64,000 nt of DNA from Rutidosis leptorrhynchoides. Taxonomy: Eukaryota; Streptophyta; Magnoliopsida; Asterales; Asteraceae. Shown piece by piece: positions 1 to 13,556 of the stretch. The notes beneath the pieces are model-generated. The model was given only the letters and a program-made list of their open reading frames with translations, made no database searches and was not told where the DNA came from. The translations under genes were made by a program, and so were the position numbers. Position 1 is the stretch's first letter. The number at the start of each line of letters is the position of its first letter. The stretch spans positions 541,514,501 through 541,578,500 of the forward strand of contig NC_092335.1 in the NCBI RefSeq assembly GCF_046630445.1, given 5' to 3'.

Positions 1-1204
1 TTTTTATTCATATATAAGCATGTTAGAACAAGTTACATGCGAATCGGAGGTCCATAGGGTGCCAAACATTTTTCATAAAATTGACGTGTTGATCAGAACC
101 TGAACACGGCTTATGTCACGCCGCGACATAAGCTGGCCGCGCCGCGGCACATAACGTGTGCTGGTGCCTGGTTGGTTTCAGTTGATCAAGTCTTTTTCTG
201 AACTCTGATCAAACACAAAACACAACCCGCAACCACTTATGACACTCAATATATATCGTTGGAAAGCTAATTTGACAAAGAACACAACTAACCTCATTTC
301 ACCAACCGAAAACATTATTTGCAATAACCGACATTTCAAATCAAATGATCAATCAATGCACACATTTAATGCAAGTGCACATTTATGATTCGGGCATTTA
401 ATGCATACATACAACACGCCGTTTTGTAGGTAATCGAGTATACAATACAACTAACTACTTACTAATAATAGTTCATGGCATTCAATGCATCAAACATTCA
501 TTTCAAGCTTATCAATCCCTAACCCGAATTCACCAAAATCACTAATCAAGTTTATGGAGTTTTCTCAAGCAACCTACACATCAAATTGAAGCTAGTGATA
601 CTAGGAACACATTTAATACATGCATTCATAACATTTAATAACATTCAAGCAACCAAATCACCAAATCAAACACACCAAAGTTTATGTTCATGCTAGTTAC
701 TTCCAATAAAAAAATCGAACATATAAATCATATATTCATGTTAGACTTGAGCCATAGACACTAATTAACAACTTTATAAGTTAAAAACATCAAGAACACA
801 AAATATAGTGATTTTAGAAAGTTACCCAAATGTAATGAAATCGGTATGGAATCGAAGAGGAAGTTGCAAGGATTCCAAATATGTAATTTGTTTTGCAAGA
901 CACCCACTAGCTTGGATTTAGATGATGATTCTTCAAAATGGAGAATTGGAAGAAAACGTGGAAGTAGAAGAAGAAAAGGAAAATGAAAATGAAAATGAAA
1001 AAGATGGGTGGTGGGGTGACTAGTCACAAGTTAGTCACCTCTTTGGCTTTTTGGCGAAATTAGTCCCTCAAGTTCGGTTGCGGGTGCGTGAATTACCTAA
1101 ACGAGATATTTTTAAAACGCGAATTAACGAGGGATGTCATAATCATATAACGGAATTTAAATAGTTAAACGGAAAAGTAAACGGAAAAAAGGCGGGATGT
1201 TACA
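1..1204 (-). mobile_element. LTR of a Ty3/gypsy element (I), truncated by the window edge
   Basis: Read on the minus strand the segment begins at 1204 with TGTAACATCCCGCC, a common start of plant gypsy LTRs, and runs off the left edge. Its right end abuts a fragment of the LTR of element A, so I inserted into A or replaced its left part. At 110-132 there is an inverted repeat with 8-bp arms (CTTATGTC / GACATAAG) followed by CCGCGCCGCGG, GC-rich islands in AT-rich DNA. No coding frame is credible; open frames here are low-complexity. The other LTR and interior are outside the window, so family is not assigned. Confidence 0.6.
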
Positions 1205-1335
1205 TACACTGCCTATAGTGTTGTAGCAGAGTTTAGGTATATTCCATTTGTAAATAAATAATTAAAACTTGTGTAATTTGTATCGTATTTCGTAGTAAAA
1301 ATAATAGTATTTCGTATACACCGCTGCACACATCA
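1205..1335 (+). mobile_element. 3' end of the 5' LTR of element A
   Basis: About 130 bp that match 6489-6619 with few differences and end in ATCA just before the primer site. The upstream part of this LTR is missing at the junction with LTR I. Confidence 0.75.
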
Positions 1336-1343
1336 AGTATTTT

Positions 1344-1361
1344 TGGCACCGCTGCCAGGGA
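1344..1361 (+). promoter_or_regulatory. Primer-binding site, Asp-tRNA type, degraded (A)
   Basis: TGGCACCGCTGCCAGGGA differs at three positions from the complement of the plant Asp-tRNA 3' end (TGGCGCCGTTGCCGGGGA). It lies 8 nt after the LTR end. Two of the three changes are G to A, as expected from decay at methylated sites. Confidence 0.75.
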
Positions 1362-2191
1362 GCACTAAAACGCTATATTTTTAATTTATATTTGTAAAAA
1401 AAATATAAAAAAACATATTTTTAAGATTTTGTAAAATTATAAAGTATTTTTATTTTTATTATTAGTTTTTAAAATATAATTTTATTTTTATTTTATATAA
1501 ATTTTCTATATATATTTTTGAAAAAAATATATATATTTATATCTATAAAAACTGAAACTGCCGAACCATTTGAACCTGCAATTAAAATTCGAGTCTGCAA
1601 AACTCCGCGATCGCGGAGCAAACCTCCTACAAATCCATGCTATCGCGGGACCAGGTCTGATAGTTAACCTATCATTAAATACGATATTAGGGTTTTATTT
1701 TTATATATTATTTATTATTTAGGGTTTAGTTTATATATTAATATATTTAATTCTAAATAATATTAAGTAGTATTATTATTATTAATTATATAGATTAATA
1801 TTTTTATATAATAATATATAAAAATAATATTTTTTTATATTTTATTTTTGTCATTTTCTTGTATAATTTTCTTTACAATTTTAGACGCTACATTTTTTTT
1901 TAGTTTTTTGACTTTAGCTTTTCGTCAAGTTTTTATATTTTGTACATGCGATTAAATTAATAGACGTCAATTTTCTGCTTCGTAGTAATAGTTGAATTTG
2001 TTAGTTGCTGAGTTGTGGATTTTCCGATTTAAAGGATCCTGGCTCCCTGCAGCATCTATTGGCTATTCGAAATGTGGGCAAAAGCAGAAAAGTCTATTAA
2101 TTTGATAACTTATATAATTTTTATTTTTATAACTAATAGGATAATTAGTAAATGCACCACATTGTAGCTAAAATTTGATAAAAAGTGTAAT

Positions 2192-3338
2192 ATGGAAAAT
2201 TTCGAGAATATGTTGGAAACTCTTTCTGACATGCAAAATCAATTAAATCAATACTCTCAAACGAGTATTGATGAAAATTCATTCGGTCAATCTTGGATCA
2301 CGAATGACGAAACAATAACTGGTTGTGATATCTGTGGAGATTATCATTCAATATGGGAATGTTATTATTACGTTCCTATGGAAAATTATGCACCCATGGA
2401 ACCTGAATGGAATGATTATGAGGACTACAATTCAAATTGGGATTATTCCCAAGAATATATCCAAACTCAACAACCAGAGGACGAGGAAAATTATGTGTCT
2501 GAAATTTTTTTTAGATTATATGAAAATCAAACTCGAAGAATTTAACGCTCAAAATAAACAAATGAGAGAGTTTGCAAATTGGCAAGCTGAAACTCTATCA
2601 GACTACACACCTGTTGATCTGAGGAGTCGTGTGCAAGAAAATCTCATACCATCGAACTTTGATGAATTCGAGAGCTTCGAAATCACCAATTATCCCGATG
2701 ATACTTTTTATTCAGTTTTACCAATTTCACAACATACCGACACATTAGCCTCTACCGACAAAATCATCGATCTATCTATGGATGAAGAAGAAGTAAAGGT
2801 CACAAATTGGTACTCTTGGGAAAACGATAACGTTGAAAATTTTACCCCCGAAACCAAAGTGGTGGGACCGATAATGACAGTTAAAGAAGAAGATTTTGCT
2901 TCGATCCCGAAATTCACCATTCCACAACCTTCTAACCCAATATTCTCAATAGAAGAATCATCTACCGAAGATGAACTACGAGCTATAATAGATATTGACA
3001 CCTCGGATTTCACCCAATTGGGTAATAGAGGTGAAAACTTTGATCCCGAGAATGAACGGAAGAAAATGTTAGGAATTGTCCACCCTATAAAAATATGTAT
3101 GTCAGTGTATAACGATCCATTTGACCAAGAACCAGAAAAGAGACATATCCATTTACTAAAAGCTACACTTAAAAAAGAATTAAGTAGTGACGATCGGGTG
3201 GGTCTAAATTTTAAACCCATTGATATATTATACACCACCCGAGATGTAAATAACTGGCTCACTATTCTAATTCGTGGAACTTATTCTACCGACTTCACAT
3301 GTCGTCAGCTAAGTGTGGGGAAGTCTAACCCTACTTAA
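2192..3338 (+). pseudogene. gag-like protein of element A, frameshifted
   Basis: A frame opening at 2192 encodes a short coiled segment and a zinc-knuckle-like C-X2-C-X3-H-X4-C near residues 45-57, the same spacing as in the gag of element H and other Athila-type elements. It stops at 2543-2545. Coding continues in another frame from about 2519 to the stop at 3336-3338; the shift probably lies in the T-run at about 2504-2511. The downstream part is acidic, with no protease or polymerase motif, so the ORF ends where pol would begin. The nucleocapsid assignment rests on the knuckle; the function of the C-terminal 270 residues is unknown. This is the only coding region of A. Confidence 0.55.
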
Positions 3339-4886
3339 CGTTAAATTCGGGGCTCGGGTTAGTGCATAACTCGTTAATAAAAATGCAAGATAAATTAGGG
3401 TAAAAGACGTATTTTCATAGATTAGCAAACAGTTCAGAAAAGCAACCGTTTTTGAAGAAAAACATGTGTGATAAAACAACAAAAGTAATGAACAATGAGG
3501 CACGCCATCTATCATTCGACGAGCTTCGTAATTACAATCTGGGTATTTTTAATCACTTTTATACACTAATCACCCTCATGAGTTTATAATTATAGTCTGA
3601 TTTCATGCAAATGAGGGCATTGCATGATATCAAGTGTGGAGAAGGGTTATAAATTCTCTCGGGTTTGCACTTGGTTTATTTGCCAAATTTTGTGAAAATT
3701 TAAAAAAATTTCAACTAAATGAATTCAAAATCATGTTTATACATATTTATGAACGATGAAAACTAGGTGTTAATACCGAAATTATCGTTACCTCGGAAAG
3801 GACATAAATTGATAAACAACCTAAAATGCTTGAATTTATTTAAAATGGAAAAGAGGAGAATAAAAAGGCAAAGAAAGAGATAAATAAAAGCCAAGTGTGG
3901 GAAGAATGTACCAAGTTATTCAATTAAAAACTATTTATCACATGTTTCTGTAAAGTTATTGCAGGTGCTTTTGTTTTGGACAAAAATAATCAGTTTTACC
4001 CGATTTACTGTAATATATTTGAAAGAAAGATGGATCCACACGATGAATCAATTCCATCATTAAAAGGAAGTAAAGTCTTTCGAAAAAGACACGCGCTTCT
4101 TGATTTAGGTCAAGAAGTTGTAGTCCAGACCAGCTGTAGGTTGACGAAAAATCTAGAAAAGTCATCTCTAAAATCAGCAGGAAATCCACGGACCTCAGCA
4201 TCAAACAGGGTCGCCATGTGGTCAGACTTATCCTAACCATGAGAGGATCTGTCTCGTAAAATGGGGAGGGCGCCATGCAAATTAGCTTGATAAGACTAAT
4301 GAATCAGACCCCCAGAAAGGATAATCTCCTTAAAGATTAAAAATTAGCTTTTAAGCCTGATATTACTCAATCCTTGAGATTGACCTTAAAGATTGAGAAT
4401 TACAAACTCAAGGAATTCGATGATATCTAAACTTGAGCTTGAACGAGAAAATATTTTGATCAAATTAAAACTGATTTGTTTTCTGAAAACCTATTTTCAA
4501 TGCGTTCATTACCATTGAACGTAAAATCCTAAGAATTCAACTGGAATTCATTAGGTCACCTGAACCAAATCGGGTGTCAACCGTAAGAACGGTGGTTGCA
4601 TAGCATGGTCGAAACAGGACCTTGTGCCAGACCAAAAAATTATAGGGTGATCTTTACTATTGCTCCTACAAAGGATAGTAATTGCATCCGACACGTTGTG
4701 GACCATGAACATCTGCATGTCATTAGACATCACCTTAACAGTTGCTTGTTCATCCCTTTCCTTTACAACCGGACGATAGTTTACCGAAATGTAATATACG
4801 GAGCAAGTATACTATTGTTCTATTTTTATGTTATAATCGTTTAAATAAATAAGTGCGAAGACAAAAGAAGAAAATGAAGATTTGAA
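3339..4886 (+). other. Non-coding interior of element A
   Basis: No credible gene. The stretch holds three copies of AAGTGTGGRGAAG-like purine tracts (3311, 3632, 3893), a long purine-rich run at 3842-3888, and another at 4858-4886 that could be the polypurine tract of the 3' LTR. Short frames at 3976-4236 and 4596-4844 have no recognisable domain. Confidence 0.5.
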
Positions 4887-5215
4887 GATGCAAACGTCCA
4901 AAAAGCTCAAATGTACAAGATACAATCCAAGTGGTTCAATTTATTGATGAGAAACATCTAAAAATTACAAGAGTACAAGTCGCGGAACGCAAAGTACAAA
5001 ATATCTAAGCATACGAAAAGGCGTTCAAAAATTCGAAACCCAGACGTAAACCAAGCATCAACGCGCGAGTCAACGGACCTAAAATTACAAGTCAACTATG
5101 CACAAGAATATAATATAATATATATATAATTATATAAAATTATATATATTATATTATATATTAAAAAATTCAGCAGCCCAAGTTTAAAATTCAAGTGTGA
5201 GCTGGAAATGGGTGT

Positions 5216-5293
5216 CTCGCGATCGCGGAGCTCGGAGGCCTAACTACCTCGCGATCGCGGAGCTGGGAATCTCAAAATCTGCCTATAAATACC
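5216..5293 (+). promoter_or_regulatory. Palindromic GC repeats and TATA box in the LTR of A
   Basis: Two copies of CTCGCGATCGCGGAGCT, each containing the palindrome TCGCGATCGCGA or close to it, lie at about 5216 and 5251, followed by CCTATAAATACC at 5282-5293. The order (GC palindromes, then TATA) recurs in other LTRs of this window. A single further copy of the GC motif lies inside the element at about 1605. Confidence 0.6.
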
Positions 5294-5338
5294 GAAGCCT
5301 TCTGCCGAGTTACCTACACCATCCATCAATCTCTCTAT

Positions 5339-5340
<2 letters not shown>

Positions 5341-5409
<69 letters not shown>
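5341..5409. repeat. (AT)n microsatellite
   Basis: About 69 bp of uninterrupted AT dinucleotides just downstream of the TATA box of the LTR of A, in what would be the transcribed leader. Confidence 0.95.
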
Positions 5410-5415
<6 letters not shown>

Positions 5416-6619
5416 TTATTATTAGTTTAGTTTTATATTAGATTAGTTTAGGTAAAGTAACGGTTATATACGGGTTATAAAGTCGAAGTTCTGTCCGTGT
5501 AACACTACGCGATAATAACCACCGTAAGCTATGTTCTTCCTTTTTAAATTAAAGTCTCGTAACTAAGTTATTATTATGCTTATTTGAGCCGAAGTAATCA
5601 TGATGTTGGAGTAAATATTAAGACGGGGTTATTGGGCATTGGACCATAATTGGGGTTTGAACAAAAGACCGACACTTGTGGAAATTAGACTATGGGCTAT
5701 TAATGGGCTTTATATTAATTAAATGATATCTCGTTGATTTAATATAGAGATTTATAATTGGACGTATTTATATATAACCACAAACGCTTGACTGGGTACG
5801 GTGGCGGAATATTTATAAATACTAATAATTATTCATTTGACCGGACACGGGGATGGATTAATAGTCACTAGACTCATTAAAACAGGGGTGGATTACATTC
5901 AAGGGTAATTGGTGTAATTGTTAACAAAGTATTAAAACCTTGGATTACACGCAGTCGATAACCTGGTGTATTCATTAAACAAAGTATTAAGACCTTGTTA
6001 CAGTTTAAGTCCCCAATTAGTTGGAATATTTGACTTCGGGTATAAGGTTAATTTGGTGAAGACTCTCGCACTTTATAATTATGACCGATGGACTATTATG
6101 GACAAAACCAGATGGACATATCAAATAATCCAGGACAAAGGACAATTAACCCAGGGTAATAAATTAAAATCAAAACGTCAAACATCATGATTACGGAAGT
6201 TTAAATAAGCATAGTATATTTTATTTCATATTTCCTCGTACTTTTATTGTTATTTTAATTATCGTACTTTTATTTTATCGCATTGTTAAATATCGTCATT
6301 TATCTTTACGCTTAAAATATAAAATCGACAAACTGGTCATTAAACGGTAAATCCCCCTTTTATAATAATAATAATTGTAATAAATATATTTTGTACATAT
6401 ATAGTTATATAAAAATATAGTGTAAAATAAGCCAGCTCCCTGTGGAACGAACCGGACTTACTAAAAACTATACTACTCTACGATTAGGTATACAGCCTAT
6501 AGTGTTATAGCATAGTTTAGGTATATCCCATTTGTAAATAAATAATTAAAACTTATGTAATTTGCATCGTATTTCGTAGTAAAAATAATAGTATTTCATA
6601 TACACCGCTGCACACATCA

Positions 6620-7214
6620 AGATGGTATTTACTTCGGCGTTCCCATCAGAAGGACATACAAACTCATCGATCATGAAAGTGTCTTCTTCTCCACGGGCTC
6701 TCAAGGTGATAGTCCGTGAATAAACATCAATGATCGCTTTGGCTGTATTCATGAAAGGCCTTCCTAAGATGATAGGGGTTTTCATGTTTTCTTTATAGTC
6801 CATGACCACAAAGTCAGTCGGAAAGAGGAATTTGTCGACCTTAACCATGACGTTCTCAGCTATTCCCTTAGGATATATAGTGGATTGGTCAGCTATCTGG
6901 ATGCTCATTTTGGTAAGGTTAAGATTTCCAATTTTGAGTCTCTGGAACAGTGAGTATGGCATGATATTGATGCTGGCACTAAGGTCAGCAAGAGAATAGA
7001 TAGTACCAGATTGGTAGATAGAACAAGGAAGGGTAAATCGTCCGGTATCCCCTAGTTTTCCAGGAAGAGTATTTAAGAGAATGGCTGAACAATCCGCGTT
7101 CAGCGGGACATTGGGTACTTTGGGTACCTTATCCTTGGTTGATAGGAGTTTCCTAAAATACTTCTTAATTACTATGAGGATTTTTAGACACAGTGTCCAA
7201 AAATTTACCGTCAA
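6620..7214 (-). pseudogene. Athila-type aspartic protease, broken (F)
   Basis: Minus-strand frame matching the protease region of element H: conserved blocks are the NT-LPxKLxDxGxFTxPC entry, the active-site region ADLSASINIMPYS, and the ILGRPFxNTA block near the end. The active site of H reads ADLGAS; here the Gly after Asp-Leu is Ser, a change expected to impair catalysis. The frame enters unrelated LTR sequence of element A at 6619, so the protein is truncated before the reverse transcriptase. Upstream it is separated from gag by stops and frameshifts. Dead remnant. Confidence 0.8.
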
Positions 7215-8280
7215 GCTTGAAAGATTTCATCTTGTTATGTCTTTGCTTGAGACGGCCCGGGAATGGAATGGCACTAAGGTCAGCGAACGTGTATTAGTTA
7301 GTTTTTTCTCCTTAGAATAAATTGAAGGTTGGCTATGTGCCACCTTTGAGTCATTTTTAGGACAACCTAGAGAATCGAGACGTTGATTTAGCTGGCTTAT
7401 TTGATTTTCAAGACTACTCAAGTGATTAGTCATGACTAAGTCAGTTTCATCTTGTCTTGCTGTGATCATTTTGATGATTCATAGTAGGACATCGTCTGGA
7501 CTTGTCTCTGATAGGGTGGTGGGTTTGGTGGGTTGGCTGTGTGGATGAGCTAGGATCTTATCAGAGTAGGCAATAGAGTCCTCACATTCAGCCTCGTATA
7601 CCTTGGTAGGATGTGGGTCAGTACAATTCTGGCATAATTGCACTTGAGACACATGTTGCAGGAGTTTCCTTAGCTCTCCGACTTCTTTGGTGAGGTTTTC
7701 TATATGGCCCGAGAAAAATTTAATGGTTTTATTTTCGATAGGATTGGAGGCGGAAAGCGATGTTGCTGATGAAATGTGCTCTTCCGTGTTTCAATCGTGA
7801 TGGTGTATACTTATCTCCTCGAGAAACAGCATCAAGAGTAGACTTGTTGTTCTGATTCAGACCTTCGTAGAAGGTCAAAATTTGAACAGAGCTCTCAAGA
7901 CGGTGATTCGGGCATCTTTGAAGCAAGTGTTTGAATCTTTCCCATGCAGTGTAGAGTGATTCATCGTAGGCTTGTTGAAAGTTTACGATATCATTCCTAA
8001 GTCTGATTTGTTTTATGTCATGCTTAAGCATAAAAGATGCTTCGTTAAGTTCTGGATAGAGTATCGGTCCTCCTCTTCCTTCTAACGAGGGTTTGGTGAT
8101 GTCAGCGAGAGTGATGCGTGCGGCCATCATCAAACTATCGGCACGTAAGTGTGGATCTCGTCGGATGGGTAAAATGTATGATATTGGATAGAAGAAAGGA
8201 TGTGTCAGAAGAATTCTTAGCGGTCTAAGTAGGTTAAACCATCCTAAAGGTTCACTAATAAGGAAGTCCATTTTAAACAT
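7215..8280 (-). pseudogene. Athila-type gag remnant (F)
   Basis: The frame 8280-7729 carries the capsid-like block with W-x-R-F-K-x-L-L-x-R-C-P-N-H, matching RFSKMLRGCPNH in the gag of H, and the QILTFYEGL block. A second piece at 7469-7227 resembles the coiled linker between gag and protease (NHLSSLENQISQLNQRLDSL, compare H residues after the zinc knuckle). The two are joined by stops and shifts. No intact zinc knuckle is visible. It lies directly downstream of the primer site on the minus strand. Confidence 0.7.
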
Positions 8281-8415
8281 TTTAGTTAATCTAAATTAAG
8301 CTAATATTATCTAACCTAACTACGGTAAACTAGTAACTTATGAAAAAGCTAGTCTCAGTCAAAAGGGTCTCTTAAAAACTAACTAATCTAAACTGGCTCC
8401 AAATCGTACTACCGC

Positions 8416-8433
8416 TCCCCGGCAGCGGCGCCA
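8416..8433 (-). promoter_or_regulatory. Primer-binding site, Asp-tRNA type (F)
   Basis: On the minus strand TGGCGCCGCTGCCGGGGA, one mismatch to the complement of plant Asp-tRNA. It is identical to the site of H. Confidence 0.85.
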
Positions 8434-8439
8434 AAAATT

Positions 8440-8698
8440 TACTACTACCTATGATATGCCCAAATCGTACGGTTTATTTATGCGGTGTCGTTAGGTCGCA
8501 AAACGTCAATTCGGGATATAAACAGAAGAAGTTGATTGTTTAATTTATATATGCTGGGCCTAAATCTATTATTCTTTTTTATGGGTTAGCAAGGACAAAT
8601 ATGACCTAGGGTCGTTCCTAGAGCGGTCGAATTTGAAACGGAGCTTATTCAATAGTGATGAAGATTAGGTTTAAACACAATTTGGTATCCAAGACTAG
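8440..8698 (-). mobile_element. 5' LTR of F, 3' part
   Basis: LTR sequence between the primer site and the insertion point of element B. The target duplication actag (8694-8698) is repeated at 58348-58352, where the LTR resumes. Exact LTR end beside the primer site is uncertain by about 20 bp. Confidence 0.65.
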
Positions 8699-10253
8699 TG
8701 TAGTGACCCGAACTTTTCCATGATTATATATATTAAATGAAAACTATATTTGCATGATTAAATGTTTCCAACATGTTAATCAATCAAACTTGTTAAGACT
8801 TGATTATTTGAAATGAGTTTCATGTAGACATTTGACCACCCAAATTGACCGGCGATTCACGAACGTTAAAACTTGTAAAAACTATATGATGATATAAATA
8901 TGGATATATATATATATATTTAACATGATATTATGATAAGTAAGTATCTCATTAGGTATATTAACAATGAGTTATATACATAAAAATGAGACTACTAAGT
9001 TAAGAAAGTCGAAATGATATATATATATATATATATATATATAACGATTATCGTTATAACAACGTCTTACTAAATACATATGTATCATATTAAGATATTG
9101 TTACACTATATTTAACATGATGAAATGTTAATTAAATATATCATTAAGTGTGATAACAATGAACTACATATGTAAAAACAAGACTACTAACTTAAGGATT
9201 TCGAAACGAGACATATATGTAACGATTATCGTTGTAACGACATTTTAATGTATATATATCATATTAAGATATATTCATACATCATAATATCATGATAATG
9301 TAATAAATTAACATCTCATTAGATATAATAAACAATGGGTTAACACATTAAATGAGATCGTTAACTTAAAGGTTCTAAAACAACACTTACATGTAACGAC
9401 TAACGATGACTTAACGACTCAGTTAAAATGTATATACATGTAGTGTTTTAAGATGTATTCATACACTTTTGAAAGACTTCAAGACACATATCAAAGTACT
9501 TCTACTTATAAAAAATGCTTACAATTACATCCTCGTTCATTTTCATCAACAATTCTACTCGTATGCACCTGTATTCATACTCGTACAATACCCAGCTTCT
9601 AAATGTATTTACTATTAGTATATACACTTCAATTATCAGCTCTTAGTAGCCCTTGTGAGTCACCTAACCATGTGGGAACCATCATTTAACATCTAGCATG
9701 AAATATCTAACAAAATTACAAACTAATGTGACCTTATATGCCATCCCATATTCACGTGAAAGAGGAAGCACACAAACACACTTTGATTTCCATTTTTATG
9801 CATCAAATTACTCTCTATCAATTAATCTCTTAGTGTTCTAAGTGTTCTTCATCATTTCCTTCATAATCTAGCTCAATCTAGGTAACCTAGATCAACATAC
9901 AAAACAACTACTCAAAAAAACTTCAAGAACACTTTCAAGTTTGCAAGTCTACTTCCAAGCTTTCTAATCCATTCCAAACAATCATCTTGGATCAAGAAAC
10001 CTTTGTAATTTATAGTAGGTTATCTCTCTAATTCAAGGTAATACTCATATTCAAACTTTGGTTCAATTTCTATAACTATAACAATCTTATTTCGAGTGGA
10101 AATCTTACTTGAACTTGTTTTCGTGTCATGATTCTACTTCAAGAACTTTCTAGTCATCTAAGAATCCTTTGAAGCTAGATCAATTTTTTTCACTTTCAGT
10201 AGGTTTACCTACTAAACTTGAGGTAGTAATGATGTTCATAACATCATTCGATT

Positions 10254-10362
<109 letters not shown>

Positions 10363-11363
10363 CTATCTTATTCGAAGATTTAAACTTGTAATCACTAGAA
10401 CATAGTTTAGTTAATTCTAAACTTGTTCGCAAACAAAGTTAATCCTTCTAACTTAACTTTTAAAATCAACTAAACACATGTTCTATATCTATATGATATG
10501 CTAACTTAATGATTTAAAACCTGGAAACAAGAAGAACACCGTAAAACTGGACATACGCCGTCGTAGTAACACCGCGGGCTGTTTTGGGTTTGATAATTAA
10601 AAACTATGATAAACTTTGATTTAAAAGTTGATCTTCTGGGAAAATGATTTTTCTTATGAACATGAAAGTATATCCAAAAATCATGGTTAAACTCAAAGTG
10701 GAAATAATTTTTCAAAATGGTCATCAAGACGTCGTTCTTTCGACTGAAATGACTACCTCTTACAATATTGACTTTTAACCTGTATTTCCGACTATAAACT
10801 TATACTTTTTCTATTTAGTTTCATAAATTTCAGTTCATTATGAAACCATAGCAACTTGAATCACTCAAAACGGATTTAAAACGAAGAAATTATGGGTAAA
10901 ACAAAATTGGATATTTTTACTTGTTGTAGCTACGTAAAATTTGTAACAAATCTATACAAATCATAACTTAACTAACTTATATTGTATTATACATGTATTC
11001 TAACATATATTATGTAATCTTGGGATACCATAGACACGTATACAATGTTTTGACATATCATATCGACCCATCTATATTTATATATCGGAACAACCATAGA
11101 CACTCTATATGCAGTAATGTTTGAGTTTGCTATACATGGTTGAGGTTGATTCCAAAATAATATATATACTTTGAGTTGTGATCTAGCCTGAGACTTGTAT
11201 ACACTAGGTCGTGGATTGATTCGAGATAATTTATATTGATTTATTTCTGTACATCTAACTGTGGACAACTAGTTGTAGAATACTAACGTTAGACTGCTAA
11301 CTTAACAAACTTAATTCATTAAAATGTAATGAAAAATTTTGTGAATATATTTCGATCATACTT

Positions 11364-11478
<115 letters not shown>

Positions 11479-12495
11479 ATAGGTTCGTGAATCGATCCGT
11501 GGCCAAGTCTTAATTTCCGACGAAATAAAACTCTGTGAAAGTGAGTTATAGTCCCACTTTTAAAATCTAATATTTTTGAAATGAGAATACATGTAGTTTT
11601 ATAAATGTTTTATGAAATAGACACAAGTAATCGAAACTACATTCTATGGGTGAATGATCGAAGCCGAATATGCCCCATTTTGCTTGGTAGCCTAAGAATT
11701 AGGGAACTGGCCCCTAATTGACGCGAATCCTAAAGATAGATATATTGGGCCTAACAAACCCCATCCATGGTTGCGGATGCTTTAGTACTTCGAGTTTTTT
11801 TATCATGTTCGAAGGATGTCCCAGAATGATGGGGATATTCTTATATGCATCTTGTTAATGTCGGTTACCAGATGTTCACCATATGAATAATTTTTATGCT
11901 TGCATGTTCTTGAGAAATGGAAATGAAAAACTTGTGGTCTATTATTATGATTTGATAAATATATAGGCTAAACCTATAACTCACCAACATTTTTGTTGAC
12001 GTTTAAAACATGTTTATTCTCAGGTGATATGACAACCCGAAATTTTTTGACAAAATTTAAACAAAAATCTATATATGATTTCATTTAACTTCGATTTGTT
12101 TCTGACGATTCACGAACAACCGGTTATAAAAAGATATGTAAATATATATGTGTGTGTATATACATCATTTACAATCATTATTATTATCAATATTATAATT
12201 ATTATTATTAATAATTATCGTTATCACTAATATAATTACTAATATATTATTAATATTATGAGTATTAGTATTAGTACTTAACATTTATATTAATATAATG
12301 AAATATCATTAGTATTAATATTAATATTATTATTACCATTATAAAACAACTTATTAAAATTTTCATTAATATAATTATTATTATTATTTACATTATTATT
12401 AAATTATTATTATCATTATCATTTATATTATTATTAGTATTTTTATTACTCTTAATAATATTAAAAGTATTATTATTAATATAATTGTTATTATT

Positions 12496-12551
<56 letters not shown>

Positions 12552-12554
12552 TAA

Positions 12555-12672
<118 letters not shown>

Positions 12673-13556
12673 TTAAAAGTCAAATAAAGGGTACCTGCTT
12701 TTATATTTTTTAGATCGTGAACTGCTTTTATTTTTTTTAAGATAGTAATCTGCTCTTGTTGACTAAACCTGTTTTTTTTTAGAAATCTATTTTTTATTAT
12801 TTAATTTAACCGTATCCGTTTTATTATTTTTATTTTTTATTTAATTGTTCCTCCAGTTCTTGACTTTGAATCATGTCGACACCTTTATGAATTATAAAAA
12901 TAATCCTTGAAGAATCATTCAGTATTCATTATCTATATTTATTCTATCTGCATTGATATAAAACAGAAGTATATATTTTTTTTAAAACCGATAACCCCTG
13001 TTCTTGCTCAAAAATTCAAAACCTCGATTTCGTATTCAATTTAAAAATCTATAAACGTAGTTGTCTTAGGAATCAGGTATTTAAACTATCTGCAAAGTTT
13101 AAATCTCCAATTTTCGATATTGAATTCAAATTTTAGAGTCAAAGTTTTCACATAAAAAGTCAACTGGGTGTTCTAAGATCAAATTGGAGTTATAGAAGTC
13201 GTTTCTGTTAAAATTAAGGGTTGAGAAAGTTTCCAGGAAGGATTTAGAGCATATTTCATTTAGGATTCATGATCTAAAACGTTCCAGATAATGATTTTGA
13301 GGTTTGAGTTAATATGGGTTCATCACGTCGCTGTTACTGCTGTCTGTTTAAATTTTTTTCCGTCCTTTTCTCTTCCTGTGATCAAAAACACCCTCACTCT
13401 ATTCGTATATGTCTCCATTTCAATCATACATCGAGTTTTAGTTTAAGTTGTTATGGTTGTGATTAATCCTCGGTCTGTCTGTTATATGAAGAAGAAGCAT
13501 AGCAACAAAAACGGGTTATATATATTTAGTATCTGATTAAATCAGAAAAACAGAAG

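Larger units (their letters stand above)
1205..6619 (+). mobile_element. Element A: non-autonomous Athila-like LTR retroelement, left LTR truncated
   Basis: The same sequence (from CCTATAGTGTT to CACACATCA) ends at 1335 and again at 6619, giving the 3' ends of two LTRs in the same orientation. A degraded Asp-tRNA primer site follows the first. Between them is only a gag-like broken frame and about 1.5 kb of non-coding DNA: no protease, reverse transcriptase or integrase. The right LTR ends inside the protease of element F, so A inserted into F. Left target duplication is lost because LTR I replaced most of the 5' LTR. Confidence 0.75.
4887..6619 (+). mobile_element. 3' LTR of element A (start approximate)
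   Basis: The right end (ATCA at 6619) is fixed by its match to 1335. The left end is placed at TGCAAACGTCC after a purine-rich tract; an alternative start near 3907 cannot be excluded. It contains a promoter-like block, an AT microsatellite, and about 1 kb of transcribed-leader-like sequence. Confidence 0.5.
6620..8698 (-). mobile_element. Element F: 5' half of an Athila-type element, minus strand
   Basis: Reading leftward: the end of a 5' LTR (8698 to about 8440), an Asp-tRNA primer site (8433-8416), gag remnants and a protease, cut at 6620 by the end of element A. The 5' LTR resumes at 58353 on the other side of element B. F is thus the oldest visible layer of the nest. Its reverse transcriptase, integrase and 3' LTR are not in the window. 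Confidence 0.8.

Noticed and set aside
761..1027. Phe/His-rich minus-strand ORF
   Set aside because: Low complexity (GAAAATGAAAATG runs) inside LTR I.
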